Source of the DNA: a virus
DNA: 64,000 bases
Direction: 5' to 3' (one strand)
IMG/VR virus record: IMGVR_UViG_3300044712_000982
Location: 42,286-106,285 of that record
Below, one piece after another: positions 1 to 8,835 of this stretch. The notes below the pieces were generated by a model. That model did no database searches. It had not been told where the DNA came from and saw nothing but the letters and a program-made list of their open reading frames with translations. The position numbers were made by a program, and so were the translations under genes. Each line of letters starts with the position of its first letter. Within the stretch, counting starts at the first letter, position 1.

Positions 1-123
1 ACCCTCGCGCAGGTAGGCATCGACCCGGGCGCATTCGTGCCGCTCGACGCGGGTATCTCCGGAACTGTCGCATGGTTCGCCGAGCACTGGCTCCCCGGCT
101 ACCTCGCCAGCCGGTCGTCATGA
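1..123 (+). CDS. C-terminal fragment of an upstream phage gene
   Basis: An open frame runs in from the window edge and stops at 121-123, leaving 40 residues that end GYLASRSS. Its stop overlaps the next start (ATGA), so it belongs to the same rightward operon. Too little remains to assign a function. From its position before the glycosyltransferases and head genes it could be the end of a terminase, portal or other head gene, but that is inference. Confidence 0.55.
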   Translation, partial: TLAQVGIDPGAFVPLDAGISGTVAWFAEHWLPGYLASRSS

Positions 124-323
124 TGCCGCAGCTCGGCGAGGCCTACCGCTATCAGCCGCAGGGCATGACTGGCCATCCGGCATACGGGGTGCACGTGACC
201 GTCGTCGGACTGATCCTCGACACGGCGACCGGAGCCAAGAAGATCCGCGTACACGGCCCGGACGGTGTCTACGAACCCACCGCCGACATCTTCGCCCGCG
301 ACTACTGGGGCCCACTCGCGTGA
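120..323 (+). CDS. small hypothetical phage protein
   Basis: A 67-residue protein beginning MMPQLGEAYRY. The ATG at 120 was chosen because it overlaps the upstream stop (ATGA). Its own stop overlaps the GTG of the glycosyltransferase that follows. The sequence looks like a compact beta-rich protein of the head-gene region, without a recognisable motif. Confidence 0.6.
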   Translation: MMPQLGEAYRYQPQGMTGHPAYGVHVTVVGLILDTATGAKKIRVHGPDGVYEPTADIFARDYWGPLA

Positions 324-1324
324 CCCGCATCCACTTCTGGTGCGCCGACGAAGCCGGGCAGGCGTTCTGGCGCATGCAACTGCCAGGCGAAGCACTACGG
401 CGCCGCGGCCACCACGTCACCATCGGGCAGGCGTTCACCGTCGAACGACAGGGCGAGGCCGACGTGGTTGTGGGGCCGCGGATCTGCGAGCCGGCACCAA
501 CCGCCGTGTGGCAGCGACTAGCGGCTGAGGGACGCGCGCTCGTCTACGACGTCGACGACGATTACCTCAACGTCGATTCGACCAACGCGGACGCCGTCGT
601 CTACTACGGCGACCCAGGACGCCGCGCTCGGATGATCGCCAACATCGAGGCAGCCACCGCCGTCACCTGCGTATCGCAACGCCTCGCCGACACCTACCGT
701 CGCCACAATCCGAACACGGTGGTCGTGCCGAACGGGCTCCCCGCTCACGTGCTCGACTGGCGGCATTCCAGCCTCGGCCCGGTCACGCTCGGATGGGCCG
801 GATCGAGCTCGACGCTCCCGGAGCTGGAGTTGATCGGCTCCCGGGTACGGCGATTCTGCGACCGCAACGCTGGCGTGCGGGTCCGCACCGTCGGTGTCTG
901 GCCCCGGGACCTCGCATCAGTTGGACTGCGCAGCGACGCCGTCGAATACGTCGGCTGGCGGACGCCCGGCGAAGAATACCTGCGGGCGTGCCAAGGGTTC
1001 GATGTGTGGCTGGCCCCGTACCGATCCACCGAATTCAACAGGTGCAAGGCTGCGACGAAAGCGATCGAGGCTGCCGCACTCGGTATCCCCATCATCGCAT
1101 CGGCGATCGAACCCTACGAGCGGTTCGTGGAGCACGGCGTGACCGGTTTCCTGGTCCGCCGAGACCACGAATGGGACGGGTACATGCGGCAACTCGCCAC
1201 TGACATCGACCTGCGTACGGCGATGGGGAAGGCCGCCCGCGACAAGGCTCGCAGCAACACGATCGAATCAATCGCGCCACAGTGGGAGGCGGCAATGGGC
1301 ATCACCGCAGGGGTTGCGGCGTGA
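320..1324 (+). CDS. glycosyltransferase, GT-B fold (GT4-like)
   Basis: 334 residues. Seen: an N-terminal Rossmann-like half with DVDDDY, a linker with VVPNGLP, a second nucleotide-binding half opening LGWAGSSST, and a C-terminal stretch LAPYRSTEFNRCKAATKAIE followed by GIPIIAS. That stretch matches the sugar-nucleotide-binding region of GT4-type enzymes. It probably transfers a sugar from an NDP-sugar, either to a virion protein or to a host or DNA acceptor. It is translationally coupled to its neighbours (GTGA overlaps at both ends) and is the first of three glycosyltransferases in the head operon. Confidence 0.8.
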   Translation: MTRIHFWCADEAGQAFWRMQLPGEALRRRGHHVTIGQAFTVERQGEADVVVGPRICEPAPTAVWQRLAAEGRALVYDVDDDYLNVDSTNADAVVYYGDPGRRARMIANIEAATAVTCVSQRLADTYRRHNPNTVVVPNGLPAHVLDWRHSSLGPVTLGWAGSSSTLPELELIGSRVRRFCDRNAGVRVRTVGVWPRDLASVGLRSDAVEYVGWRTPGEEYLRACQGFDVWLAPYRSTEFNRCKAATKAIEAAALGIPIIASAIEPYERFVEHGVTGFLVRRDHEWDGYMRQLATDIDLRTAMGKAARDKARSNTIESIAPQWEAAMGITAGVAA

Positions 1325-2196
1325 GCGTCAACGGGCGCCCGACGATCGCGTGGACCCCTTGGGGGCGGAAGGTCACGACGTCGCTGCTGTATCGGCACCT
1401 GGCGCGTGACCACCGACGCGGCATTGTCGACGCCTGGTACCTGTACATGAATACCGACCCGGATCAGGTCGGTGATGTTGCCTACGCGCACGAACTGGCC
1501 GCGTCGCACGACTGGATTCACCTAGTCCACCGCCCGGCCGATGTTCCCGTCCTGTCGCCAAAGCAGCGCATGACCGGATTTGCCTACCGCTATTTCACGA
1601 ATGCCGACGCGGTGTATGTGCGGCTCGACGATGACATCATCTACATCCACGAAGATGCCATCACAACACTCGTGAATGCGAAACTTCAACAAGAATCGGT
1701 GCTGTGCGCATTCCCGATGACATGGAACAACGCCATTGTCTCGCACTTCGCGCAGCAGTACGGCAAGATACCCCGCGACTGGGGCACCGTCGGCATGTAC
1801 TGCATGGACCCGATCGGGTGGGCTAACGGCCAATTCGGAATCAGGATCCACAACCTCCTGCTGGAGAAGATCGAGCAGGGCCGTGTAGGTGACCTGTACC
1901 TGTACCAGGACGTTCCACTCCCGCCCGCCACCCAATTTTCCGTATCATGCTTCGCTACGGCCGGCAGCGACTACGCGATACTCCAGCCGCCCGGATTCCT
2001 CGGCTACAGCAACGACGCATACGGATGGGCCGAGGAAGAGAACTTCCACACCATCGAATGGCCGCGTCGCACCGGCAAAGTCAACATGCTCATCGGCAAC
2101 GCGTTGGTCTCCCACTACACGTTCGGGCCGCAACGCCAGGAGATCCTCGCAACCGACATTCTCGACCGCTACCGGGCGATCGCCGAGGCGCAATGA
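1321..2196 (+). CDS. glycosyltransferase-like protein, GT-A type
   Basis: 291 residues from the GTG at 1321, chosen because it overlaps the upstream TGA. Seen: a DxD-like acidic motif VRLDDDIIYI around residue 105, as in metal-dependent GT-A enzymes, and an aromatic-rich C-terminal half. It lies between two other glycosyltransferases and overlaps both. A nucleotide-sugar transferase is likely; donor and acceptor are unknown. Confidence 0.65.
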   Translation: MSVNGRPTIAWTPWGRKVTTSLLYRHLARDHRRGIVDAWYLYMNTDPDQVGDVAYAHELAASHDWIHLVHRPADVPVLSPKQRMTGFAYRYFTNADAVYVRLDDDIIYIHEDAITTLVNAKLQQESVLCAFPMTWNNAIVSHFAQQYGKIPRDWGTVGMYCMDPIGWANGQFGIRIHNLLLEKIEQGRVGDLYLYQDVPLPPATQFSVSCFATAGSDYAILQPPGFLGYSNDAYGWAEEENFHTIEWPRRTGKVNMLIGNALVSHYTFGPQRQEILATDILDRYRAIAEAQ

Positions 2197-2957
2197 GCAG
2201 CAGCGGCCGAACCGAACCGGCCCCCCTCAAAGTCGGCGTATGCGTGCCAGTACTCAACTCTCTGCCGTGGATCGAAAACCTGATCACGTCGATCGAGGCG
2301 CAAACCTACCAGCCATTCTGCCTGTATTTTGTGGTCGACCGGAACGCGGACGGTACCGACGATGGCACCTGGGATTTCATGTCCTGCCGGTGGGGCAACT
2401 ACAGCCTGACTCGCAACGATGTCCATCTTGGCTGGCCGGCGTCACTGAATCGGGCAGCCTTTTTCGCCGTCGACCACGGTTGCGATGCGTTGTTCGTTGC
2501 GAATGCGGACGATTGGCTTCGCCTCGACTGCCTCGAAAAGGCGGTTGCCGCACTACCGGGATACGACTGGGTGAATGTGTACGGCCAGCAGGTCGGCGGC
2601 CGGGACGTGGTCATGGAGTCGATTCCGCCGACGTCACTGGCGGAGCTGACGACACACACGCCGTGCACCAACTTCGCCCTCATCACGGCCAAAGCGTGGC
2701 AGGAGGTTGGCGGGTATGCCGAAGACCTCGGTCTTGCTGGGCTTGGCGCGGGCTATGAGGACTGGGAATTTTGGGTTCGCATGGTCAAAGCCCGGCTGCG
2801 CGGCAATGTGGTGAAAGAGCCGCTCTACTACTACCGCATGCACGAAGGCCAGCTGCACAGGCTGACCACGGCGCGGCACGCCGAAGCCGTGGATCTCATC
2901 ATGCGGCGGCACCCCGACTTGGCGCGGATAGCACGCAAGCGGCGCAACGGCGACTGA
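2193..2957 (+). CDS. family 2 glycosyltransferase (GT-A)
   Basis: 254 residues from the ATG at 2193, which overlaps the previous stop. Seen: the N-terminal GT2 opening GVCVPVLNSLPWIENLITSI, an acidic metal-binding motif FVANADDW near residue 106, and the acceptor-side ED motif in GYEDWEFWVRMV. It completes a three-gene glycosyltransferase cassette placed before the prohead protease. A role in decorating virion proteins is plausible but inferred from location only. Confidence 0.85.
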   Translation: MSSSGRTEPAPLKVGVCVPVLNSLPWIENLITSIEAQTYQPFCLYFVVDRNADGTDDGTWDFMSCRWGNYSLTRNDVHLGWPASLNRAAFFAVDHGCDALFVANADDWLRLDCLEKAVAALPGYDWVNVYGQQVGGRDVVMESIPPTSLAELTTHTPCTNFALITAKAWQEVGGYAEDLGLAGLGAGYEDWEFWVRMVKARLRGNVVKEPLYYYRMHEGQLHRLTTARHAEAVDLIMRRHPDLARIARKRRNGD

Positions 2958-2961
2958 GGGG

Positions 2962-3603
2962 GTGACCATGGCCGGCGAACACTCGGAAGACTGCGCAAAC
3001 GCGACCGGCAAGATTTGCGTCTGCTCATGCCGAGGATCGATGCACGGCATGGCCCATACCGATGGACACAACGCTCACGTGTCCAGGCTCGCCGAAGTCA
3101 CCATGCCAGACGACGGCAGCACGCCAGTGGAACGGGAAAAGCATCCAGTCATCGTCGCGCAGGTCGACAACGACGCCGACCACTTCATCCGCCATGAAGA
3201 GGACCAGTCCGAACGACTCAATCTCAATGCGCTCAGCGACGACGAACTTATGGCCGAGTTCAACGCGGCGGCCGAACGGGGAGACGACGCGGCGGCACAG
3301 CGCATCTTCGATGAAATGGGTTGGCGTGAACAGAACATGGACACGCCAACCGGCGACGCGGGCGGCGGCGAGGACGGATGGCTTTCCGGCGGCAGCGACC
3401 TCGGCCATTGGAATGATCAGTCCGCGCCCGAGGACAGTCGCGTTGACGATCTGGTGGCTCGCGGTTGGGACTATCTGGAAGCCTACGCGGAAGTCCACGA
3501 CCTAAATCCGGAACAGTTGCGCCGCGACGAGGCATCGTCTGCGGTTGAGCGCGGAGTTGGCGAAACGCTGGAACGATCGGTCCGGCGACAGTACGACGAG
3601 TAG
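2962..3603 (+). CDS. hypothetical phage protein, acidic
   Basis: 213 residues starting at the GTG at 2962, with a GAGGGGGT-like ribosome site just upstream. The N-terminus carries Cys/His residues (CANATGKICVCSCRGSMHGM). The middle is acidic and helical (LSDDELMAEFNAAAERGDD). It ends at a TAG after which the same frame stays open for 90 more codons into the next gene. It sits just before the prohead protease, where phages often carry small morphogenesis genes. No family recognised. Confidence 0.6.
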   Translation: MTMAGEHSEDCANATGKICVCSCRGSMHGMAHTDGHNAHVSRLAEVTMPDDGSTPVEREKHPVIVAQVDNDADHFIRHEEDQSERLNLNALSDDELMAEFNAAAERGDDAAAQRIFDEMGWREQNMDTPTGDAGGGEDGWLSGGSDLGHWNDQSAPEDSRVDDLVARGWDYLEAYAEVHDLNPEQLRRDEASSAVERGVGETLERSVRRQYDE

Positions 3604-3648
3604 GTCAACCTGCAATACATTGCAGCCGAGACCGCCGTTCGGGGCCAC

Positions 3649-3873
3649 ATGCTCTCGCGTGAAGGTAAACGCGCCAACGTCGATCCGATAACGCTGTTCT
3701 CTGGCCCAACGGCTCGTGCCAGGAAGCACGCATCCGAAGACCTGCTCCGATGGTGGGCGGATAACGGAAGGATGACGTACGCCGAGTTTCGCGCCCAGAT
3801 TCTTGGTCGGGAGTCCGACGTGGAGTCGGCCAAGAAAACGCGCATGCAGTCGAACGCGAAGGACTTCATCTGA
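3649..3873 (+). CDS. small hypothetical protein, possible readthrough or non-ATG start
   Basis: 74 residues from the first ATG at 3649. The frame is already open from the TAG at 3601-3603, and the codons between read like protein (QYIAAETAVRGH), so the true start may be upstream. No ATG, GTG or TTG exists there, only CTG 3610 and ATT 3616. Its stop overlaps the protease ATG (TGATG). The sequence LSREGKRANVDPITLF and a Trp-Trp helix suggest a small helical head-region protein. No family assigned. Confidence 0.55.
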   Translation: MLSREGKRANVDPITLFSGPTARARKHASEDLLRWWADNGRMTYAEFRAQILGRESDVESAKKTRMQSNAKDFI

Positions 3874-5786
3874 TGGCCAAATCGAAGCAGCCGTCAGCTG
3901 ACGCGACTGACATCATGCACGCGCGTCGTCTCGGCGTTTTCGCGGGGCGTCGTGGCTTGGCGGTCACGAGTTGTCCATTTCGGGCGGACGGCGATGCGCG
4001 ACAGAGGGCGTTGTCGCTGGCGTGGGTACGCGGATTCCTGTCGGTGCGTGGTGGCGAAAGTGTCTCGTATGAATCAGATGAGGCGGCCAACATCGGGGCC
4101 GTCGAAAAAAGCGACGGAGCGGTTATGACTGATGTTGCCTACGCTTGGGCGCCTATCACTAAGACCGTCAAGCAGGACGACGGAACGCTGATGGTGTACG
4201 GGCCTGCCATTTCGACTGACCTTGACAGCGATGGCCAGCGATTCAGCCAGGAATTTATCGATAAGGCTATGCCTGCGTGGCTAAGGGACGGGGCTAACGT
4301 CAGAGAACAGCACGACCCGAAACGGGCCGTTGGAGTAGGTGTTGGCCTTACTCGCGGCGACGACGGGGCGCAGCTTCTTGCGGCGAAGGTCGTCGACTCC
4401 GAGGCAATCAAGAAGGTCGACCACAAGGTTCTTCGTGGATTCAGTGTCGGGGTCCGTGAGCCGCGCATTGTCATGGGGAAGGCTGACGCGCCCGGCGGGG
4501 AGATCGTGGGGGGCCGGGTAATCGAAGTGAGCCTCGTCGATAGACCAGCCAACGGTCGATGCCTATTCGAAATGGCCAAGGCCGACGGTTCCGGCGCACT
4601 TCAGCCCATCGATGACCCGAAGGTGGTCGAGCACGACGACACCCCGGACGCAACCAAGTCCGATGTGCCGGACGTCGAGAAGCGTGACTTTCCCGCGAAA
4701 GAGCGCGAAGAGGCCGCCGAATCCGGCGAGGCAATGAAGGACGGCGCCTACCCGGTCAAGTCGAAGTCCGATCTCCGCAACGCCATTAAGGCGGTCGGTC
4801 GAGGCGGCGCCGACCACGACGCGATCCGCCGGCACATCATCGCCCGCGCGAAGGCGCTCGGACTCACCGACATGATCCCCGACAACTGGGGGCCGGACGG
4901 CGCACTCAAGGGCTCCGAGAAGACGGAATCCGCGGACGGCATCCTCAAGGCTCTCGCCGATCTCGACCTCGCCAAGGTCGACGGGGAAGGTCCGCGTGAC
5001 GAGTCGCAGGATCTCGCCGGGGCACGTGACGCGCTCGGGTGTCTCGCCGCGCTGATCCAGCACGAGGCGCAGTCGCTGGGCATGGGCCAGTTCGACGAGG
5101 CCATCGACATCCAGATCCTGCTGCGCGCGGTCGATGCGCTGCGCTGGTTCGTCGAGCGAGAGCAGGCCGAAGCCGCAGGCACCGCGGCGGCAGCCGTTGC
5201 CATGCCAGCCGTGGTGGAGATGTCGGACGCACCGGACCTCACCAAGTCCGACGAGCCCGAGACGACGACCCCACCGGAGGAGCAGTCGCCCGCCGTGACC
5301 GACGAATCGGCCGACGTAGCTACTCCAGAGACCCCCGCCGACCCGGCCCCACAGTCGGAACCGGCGGTCACGAAGACCGACGTACCGACCCTGACCAAGG
5401 CCGACGTCGCCGACCTGATCAAAACCGCAGTTGCGGAGGCCACGACTGCCGCCGAACAGCGCGAAAAGGACCTCATCGTGAAGGTCGACGCGCAGGCCGC
5501 AGCCCTGGCAAAGGCAACCGAGCGGATCGACGCCCAGTCGGCGGACCTCACCAAGGCGCTCAGCGAGTTGGAGGCGGTCAAGGCGCTGCCCGAGCCTGGC
5601 GGGCCGGTGCTCACGCGCACCGCCGTGCAGGACCAGGCGGCACGCTATTCGGATGCCGATCTGCTGAAGGCCGAGGCGGCGAAACTTTTGCAGAAGGCCG
5701 ACGGAATGGCCGACCTCACCCTCCGCGAGGGTTACCGCGAGCTGGCAGAGAAGAAGCTCGCGCAGGCCGCCCAGATCGCCATCTGA
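3873..5786 (+). CDS. prohead serine protease fused to scaffold domain
   Basis: 637 residues, several domains. Residues about 10-60 resemble the ribosome-modulation-factor/CrpP-like fold (ARRLGVFAGRRGL..CPF). Residues about 88-235 are a caudoviral prohead protease, with candidate catalytic His147 in REQHD, Ser191 in RGFSVGV and the conserved EVSLVDRPAN. Residues about 290-340 match the DUF6582-type region (YPVKSKSDLRNAI). The rest is Pro/Thr/Asp-rich linker, then a coiled-coil, scaffold-like C-terminus. It should cleave and template the capsid shell. A protease-scaffold fusion next to the capsid gene is typical; the RMF-like N-terminus is less so. Confidence 0.85.
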   Translation: MAKSKQPSADATDIMHARRLGVFAGRRGLAVTSCPFRADGDARQRALSLAWVRGFLSVRGGESVSYESDEAANIGAVEKSDGAVMTDVAYAWAPITKTVKQDDGTLMVYGPAISTDLDSDGQRFSQEFIDKAMPAWLRDGANVREQHDPKRAVGVGVGLTRGDDGAQLLAAKVVDSEAIKKVDHKVLRGFSVGVREPRIVMGKADAPGGEIVGGRVIEVSLVDRPANGRCLFEMAKADGSGALQPIDDPKVVEHDDTPDATKSDVPDVEKRDFPAKEREEAAESGEAMKDGAYPVKSKSDLRNAIKAVGRGGADHDAIRRHIIARAKALGLTDMIPDNWGPDGALKGSEKTESADGILKALADLDLAKVDGEGPRDESQDLAGARDALGCLAALIQHEAQSLGMGQFDEAIDIQILLRAVDALRWFVEREQAEAAGTAAAAVAMPAVVEMSDAPDLTKSDEPETTTPPEEQSPAVTDESADVATPETPADPAPQSEPAVTKTDVPTLTKADVADLIKTAVAEATTAAEQREKDLIVKVDAQAAALAKATERIDAQSADLTKALSELEAVKALPEPGGPVLTRTAVQDQAARYSDADLLKAEAAKLLQKADGMADLTLREGYRELAEKKLAQAAQIAI

Positions 5787-5805
5787 CCACATCAACCAAT
5801 TCCGG

Positions 5806-5828
5806 AACCCCCCAGAGTGCGGGGGTTT
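5806..5828 (+). terminator. hairpin between protease and capsid genes
   Basis: AACCCCC (5806-5812) pairs with GGGGGTT (5821-5827) around an 8-base loop and is followed by a short T run. It may partly terminate the early-assembly transcript or stabilise the capsid mRNA 5' end. Confidence 0.6.
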
Positions 5829-5850
5829 CTGCATGTCTGGAGACAACATC

Positions 5851-7617
5851 ATGGCTCTGCCTCCCGTCGAAAACCTGTTCGGCGGCGCACCGGATGCGCC
5901 GCGGCTGTCCCCCGCCGAGGTCGCGACCCGCTTCGACGAATTCCTCAGCAAGGTCGATTCCGCGCCGCAGCGGACGATCACCCGCGAGGAGGCGGCGGCG
6001 CTCGGATCCGGATCGTCGGTCAGCTTCGACGCGCCCGAGACGCCGTACGCGTCCCTGACGAAGGCGCTCGCTGCGCCCTCGATCGTCAAGTCGATGTCGG
6101 CCGAGTCGCTGGCCAGTGTCACGGCGACGCTGGAGCAGCTCAAGGCGCAGGTCCCGGATCTGGCGAAGGACATCAGTCTCACGTCGCCGGTGTCGACGGG
6201 TCTGGTCGCGTTCGACCTTGAGGCCCCGGCGAAGATGCTTACGCCCCGGCCGACGCCGCTGCGGAACCGGGTGATCCGGCGCAAGGGTGTCGGCACGTCG
6301 CACCGATTCAAGAAGATCACCGGGTTCACGGGTACCGGCACTGGTGGTGTCGGCGTGCTCCGTCCGGGCATCGCATCGACGACCCAGACCAACTTCGCCG
6401 TATCCGGCTCCTCGAACGCCCTGTACTACAACCGTGGGCCGAAGATCTCCTACGCCGGTGAAGACGTCGTCGTCCCCTACATCCAGTTCGGCGTATCCGA
6501 CGAGGTGACGTGGGCCGCGCAGTACTCCGGCCAGGGCTACCAGGACATTCGGCAGCTCTCCCGCACGTCGCTGCTCTACAGCTCGATGCTGATGGAGGAG
6601 CGCGTTCTGCTCTACGGCCGCGGCACCGCCTCCGGGTTCGCGGGCGTCCTCGCCGCGCCGACCGGTGTTGCTGTCACCGCGCGGACCGCAGCGAGCAACG
6701 AGACCGCCCTCACCTCGGGCACCTACATCTATGTGCGGGTGTGCGCGGAGATGGGCGACTTCGGACTGTCGCAGGCGTCGGCGGTCGCCTACAACGCGAG
6801 CCCGACCACCACGGGCCAGGTCGTTGACGTCACGTACACCCTGCCGGCCGGTGCGACCGGCGCGCGGGTGTTCGTCACCTCCAACACCTCCGCCTCCGAC
6901 CCGGGCGATGCGTCGAAGTACCTGTACGCCACACGGTCCGGGTACAACACCACGGCGATCCACGGGACCCTGCCTACCTCCGCGAGCCCGGCCGTCACCG
7001 CATGGACCGACGCCCGCGGCGTGGCCATCAACCTCACCAGCGCCGACGGAGGCAGCGCCGACGCCAACGAGTACGACGGACTGTGGGCCTACTGCTCCGG
7101 CACCTCGGCCGGCTACACCAACACGCTCAACACGACCCTGTCGACCACATCACCCGGGTCCGAGTGGCAGACCGGCTTCGCATCGATGTACGACAGCGTG
7201 AAGGCCGACCCGGACCGGATCATGATGTCCGGGCAGGACCGCAAGCAGCTCTCCGAGGCGATGCGGTCGGGCGGCTCCAACTCGGCGTACCGGCTGACCG
7301 TCCGGCAGGACGAACTGACCGGCGTCAGTCTCGGTGACGTCGTGACGACCATCTACAACGAGGTCACCGGCAAGGCCGTGGACATCGAGGTGCATCCGTG
7401 GCTGCCGCAGGGCAACAGCCTGATCGTGTCGGACACGCTGCCGATGCCCGACTCGCAGGTTTCTGAGGTCTTCGCCGTGTGGAACGTGCAGGACCTCATG
7501 GGCGTGGACTGGCCGGTGAACCAGTTCGCGTACGAGTCGTCGTCCTACTGGTACGGTACCGCGATCTGTTACGCCCCCGGATGGCTCGGCTCCATTTCCG
7601 GCATCAAGAAGTCCTGA
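5851..7617 (+). CDS. major capsid protein, HK97-like, with inserted domain
   Basis: 588 residues from the ATG at 5851, chosen over the upstream 5833 start because GGAGA sits 8 bases ahead of it. Lies directly after the protease/scaffold gene. The N-terminal ~120 residues are helical, as in capsid delta domains. A middle segment rich in Thr/Ser/Ala (about residues 260-430) looks like an inserted surface domain. The C-terminus has the coat-like pattern IEVHPWLPQGNSLIVSD..AVWNVQDLMGVDWP. It forms the head shell. Confidence 0.85.
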   Translation: MALPPVENLFGGAPDAPRLSPAEVATRFDEFLSKVDSAPQRTITREEAAALGSGSSVSFDAPETPYASLTKALAAPSIVKSMSAESLASVTATLEQLKAQVPDLAKDISLTSPVSTGLVAFDLEAPAKMLTPRPTPLRNRVIRRKGVGTSHRFKKITGFTGTGTGGVGVLRPGIASTTQTNFAVSGSSNALYYNRGPKISYAGEDVVVPYIQFGVSDEVTWAAQYSGQGYQDIRQLSRTSLLYSSMLMEERVLLYGRGTASGFAGVLAAPTGVAVTARTAASNETALTSGTYIYVRVCAEMGDFGLSQASAVAYNASPTTTGQVVDVTYTLPAGATGARVFVTSNTSASDPGDASKYLYATRSGYNTTAIHGTLPTSASPAVTAWTDARGVAINLTSADGGSADANEYDGLWAYCSGTSAGYTNTLNTTLSTTSPGSEWQTGFASMYDSVKADPDRIMMSGQDRKQLSEAMRSGGSNSAYRLTVRQDELTGVSLGDVVTTIYNEVTGKAVDIEVHPWLPQGNSLIVSDTLPMPDSQVSEVFAVWNVQDLMGVDWPVNQFAYESSSYWYGTAICYAPGWLGSISGIKKS

Positions 7618-7633
7618 CGTCCGTCAATGTGTT

Positions 7634-7655
7634 GGGGGTGGCTTCGGCTGCCCCC
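7634..7655 (+). terminator. UUCG hairpin after the capsid gene
   Basis: GGGGGTGGC pairs with GCTGCCCCC (two G-T pairs) across a TTCG tetraloop. There is no T tract, so it may be a processing or stabilising structure that sets capsid mRNA abundance rather than a true terminator. Confidence 0.5.
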
Positions 7656-7675
7656 AGTACGCCGAAAGGGGCTCT

Positions 7676-7939
7676 ATGGCAACGCGCATGTGCATGCCCG
7701 ACAACGCCTGCCGTGGAATATCCGTCGAGGGCGCACAAACGGGCGGCACCACCCACTACAGCGGCCACATCGTTGACGTCGACAATCCGCGCCACGTCCG
7801 GGCGCTGCGATCCATGGGTGCGTTCGTGGCGTCCGCTACCGGCGCCCGCGCAACCGGCGGATACGCCTGCCTCAACTGCGGATTCCAGTCGTATTTCAAA
7901 GCGTGTTCCCGCTGCGGCGGCGAATGCGTCCCGGCCTGA
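7676..7939 (+). CDS. small zinc-ribbon protein after capsid
   Basis: 87 residues with GAAAGGGGC upstream of the ATG. Seen: C-terminal CLNCGFQ..CSRCGGEC, two CxxC pairs typical of a zinc ribbon, after a beta-rich N-terminal part. It lies between capsid and connector genes, where small accessory head proteins are common. Function unknown. Confidence 0.65.
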   Translation: MATRMCMPDNACRGISVEGAQTGGTTHYSGHIVDVDNPRHVRALRSMGAFVASATGARATGGYACLNCGFQSYFKACSRCGGECVPA

Positions 7940-7953
7940 TTTGAGGGGGTGCC

Positions 7954-8835
7954 GTGCTCACATCACCATACGTGTCGGTCAAAGAGTTCCGCGCGGCGCC
8001 GACATTCCTCGATTCGGAGAATCTGCGGACCGGACAGTCCCCGGACTATCAGGACGCCGAACTGCTCAACGTGTTGCTGCGAGCCTCGGCGTGGGCCGAC
8101 AATTTCGTCTCGGCCGGCGGGTTCGCAGCGCATACCCGCACAGACCAGCTTCGTGCCCGGTCGGACAGGTACGGGCGGCTACGACTCAACCCCGACCACA
8201 TTCCCGTCGCCGCCGTCTCGTCGATCGCGTACGGCGCGACAATGAGCAACCTGACGACTCTCACCAGCCCGACTGTGTGGATCGAGGACGAGCGACAGGT
8301 TGTTGCCGAACTGGCCGGGGTTTCAGCGTGGTCGGGTGCGCTGCAATTCGGCGCACCAATGTCCAGTGACCTATTTGTCCGCTGGACATACACAGCCGGA
8401 TATGTGACAACGAATCTCGCGGCATCAACATCGGCTGGCGCAACGTCGATCACCGTCGCCGACGCGACTGGTATCACCGTCGACACGGTACTGCGACTGT
8501 GGAACCCGGGCAAAGAGGAAGCGGTCACCGTCGACGCGGCGTATGTCGCCGGGTCAACGACGGTCCCGCTCACTGCCGCAACGACGTACGCCCATGCCGT
8601 CACGGCAGGCGCGGGCGGCGTCATCGGGGTTTCCGCGCTGCCCGCCGACGTCCACCAGGCCATCATCAACTACGCGGTGGCGCTGCTCATGCGGCCCGAT
8701 ACAACCGCCGAAGACCAATTTCCGTCAACCACGGTCACATCGACGACCCGCCGTGACGACCCGCGGCGTGACGACGCGGCCGGGCTGGTTACTGAGGCGA
8801 AACGGATCCTCCGCTCGTACCGTAAGGCCCGCTAG
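7954..8835 (+). CDS. head-tail connector protein
   Basis: 293 residues, GTG start preceded by GAGGGGGT. The N-terminal part (VSVKEFRAAPTFLD..DYQDAELLNVLLRASAWADNFV) and the C-terminal helix (VHQAIINYAVALLMRP) fit gp6/gp15-type adaptor proteins. The central beta segment (about residues 150-225) looks like an inserted domain. It would join the portal to the tail. The stop overlaps the next GTG. Confidence 0.7.
   Translation: MLTSPYVSVKEFRAAPTFLDSENLRTGQSPDYQDAELLNVLLRASAWADNFVSAGGFAAHTRTDQLRARSDRYGRLRLNPDHIPVAAVSSIAYGATMSNLTTLTSPTVWIEDERQVVAELAGVSAWSGALQFGAPMSSDLFVRWTYTAGYVTTNLAASTSAGATSITVADATGITVDTVLRLWNPGKEEAVTVDAAYVAGSTTVPLTAATTYAHAVTAGAGGVIGVSALPADVHQAIINYAVALLMRPDTTAEDQFPSTTVTSTTRRDDPRRDDAAGLVTEAKRILRSYRKAR

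Noticed and set aside
4563-6392. 609-codon open frame on the minus strand
   Set aside because: Antisense of the protease and capsid genes. Long antisense frames are expected in high-GC DNA, and its composition shows no domain.
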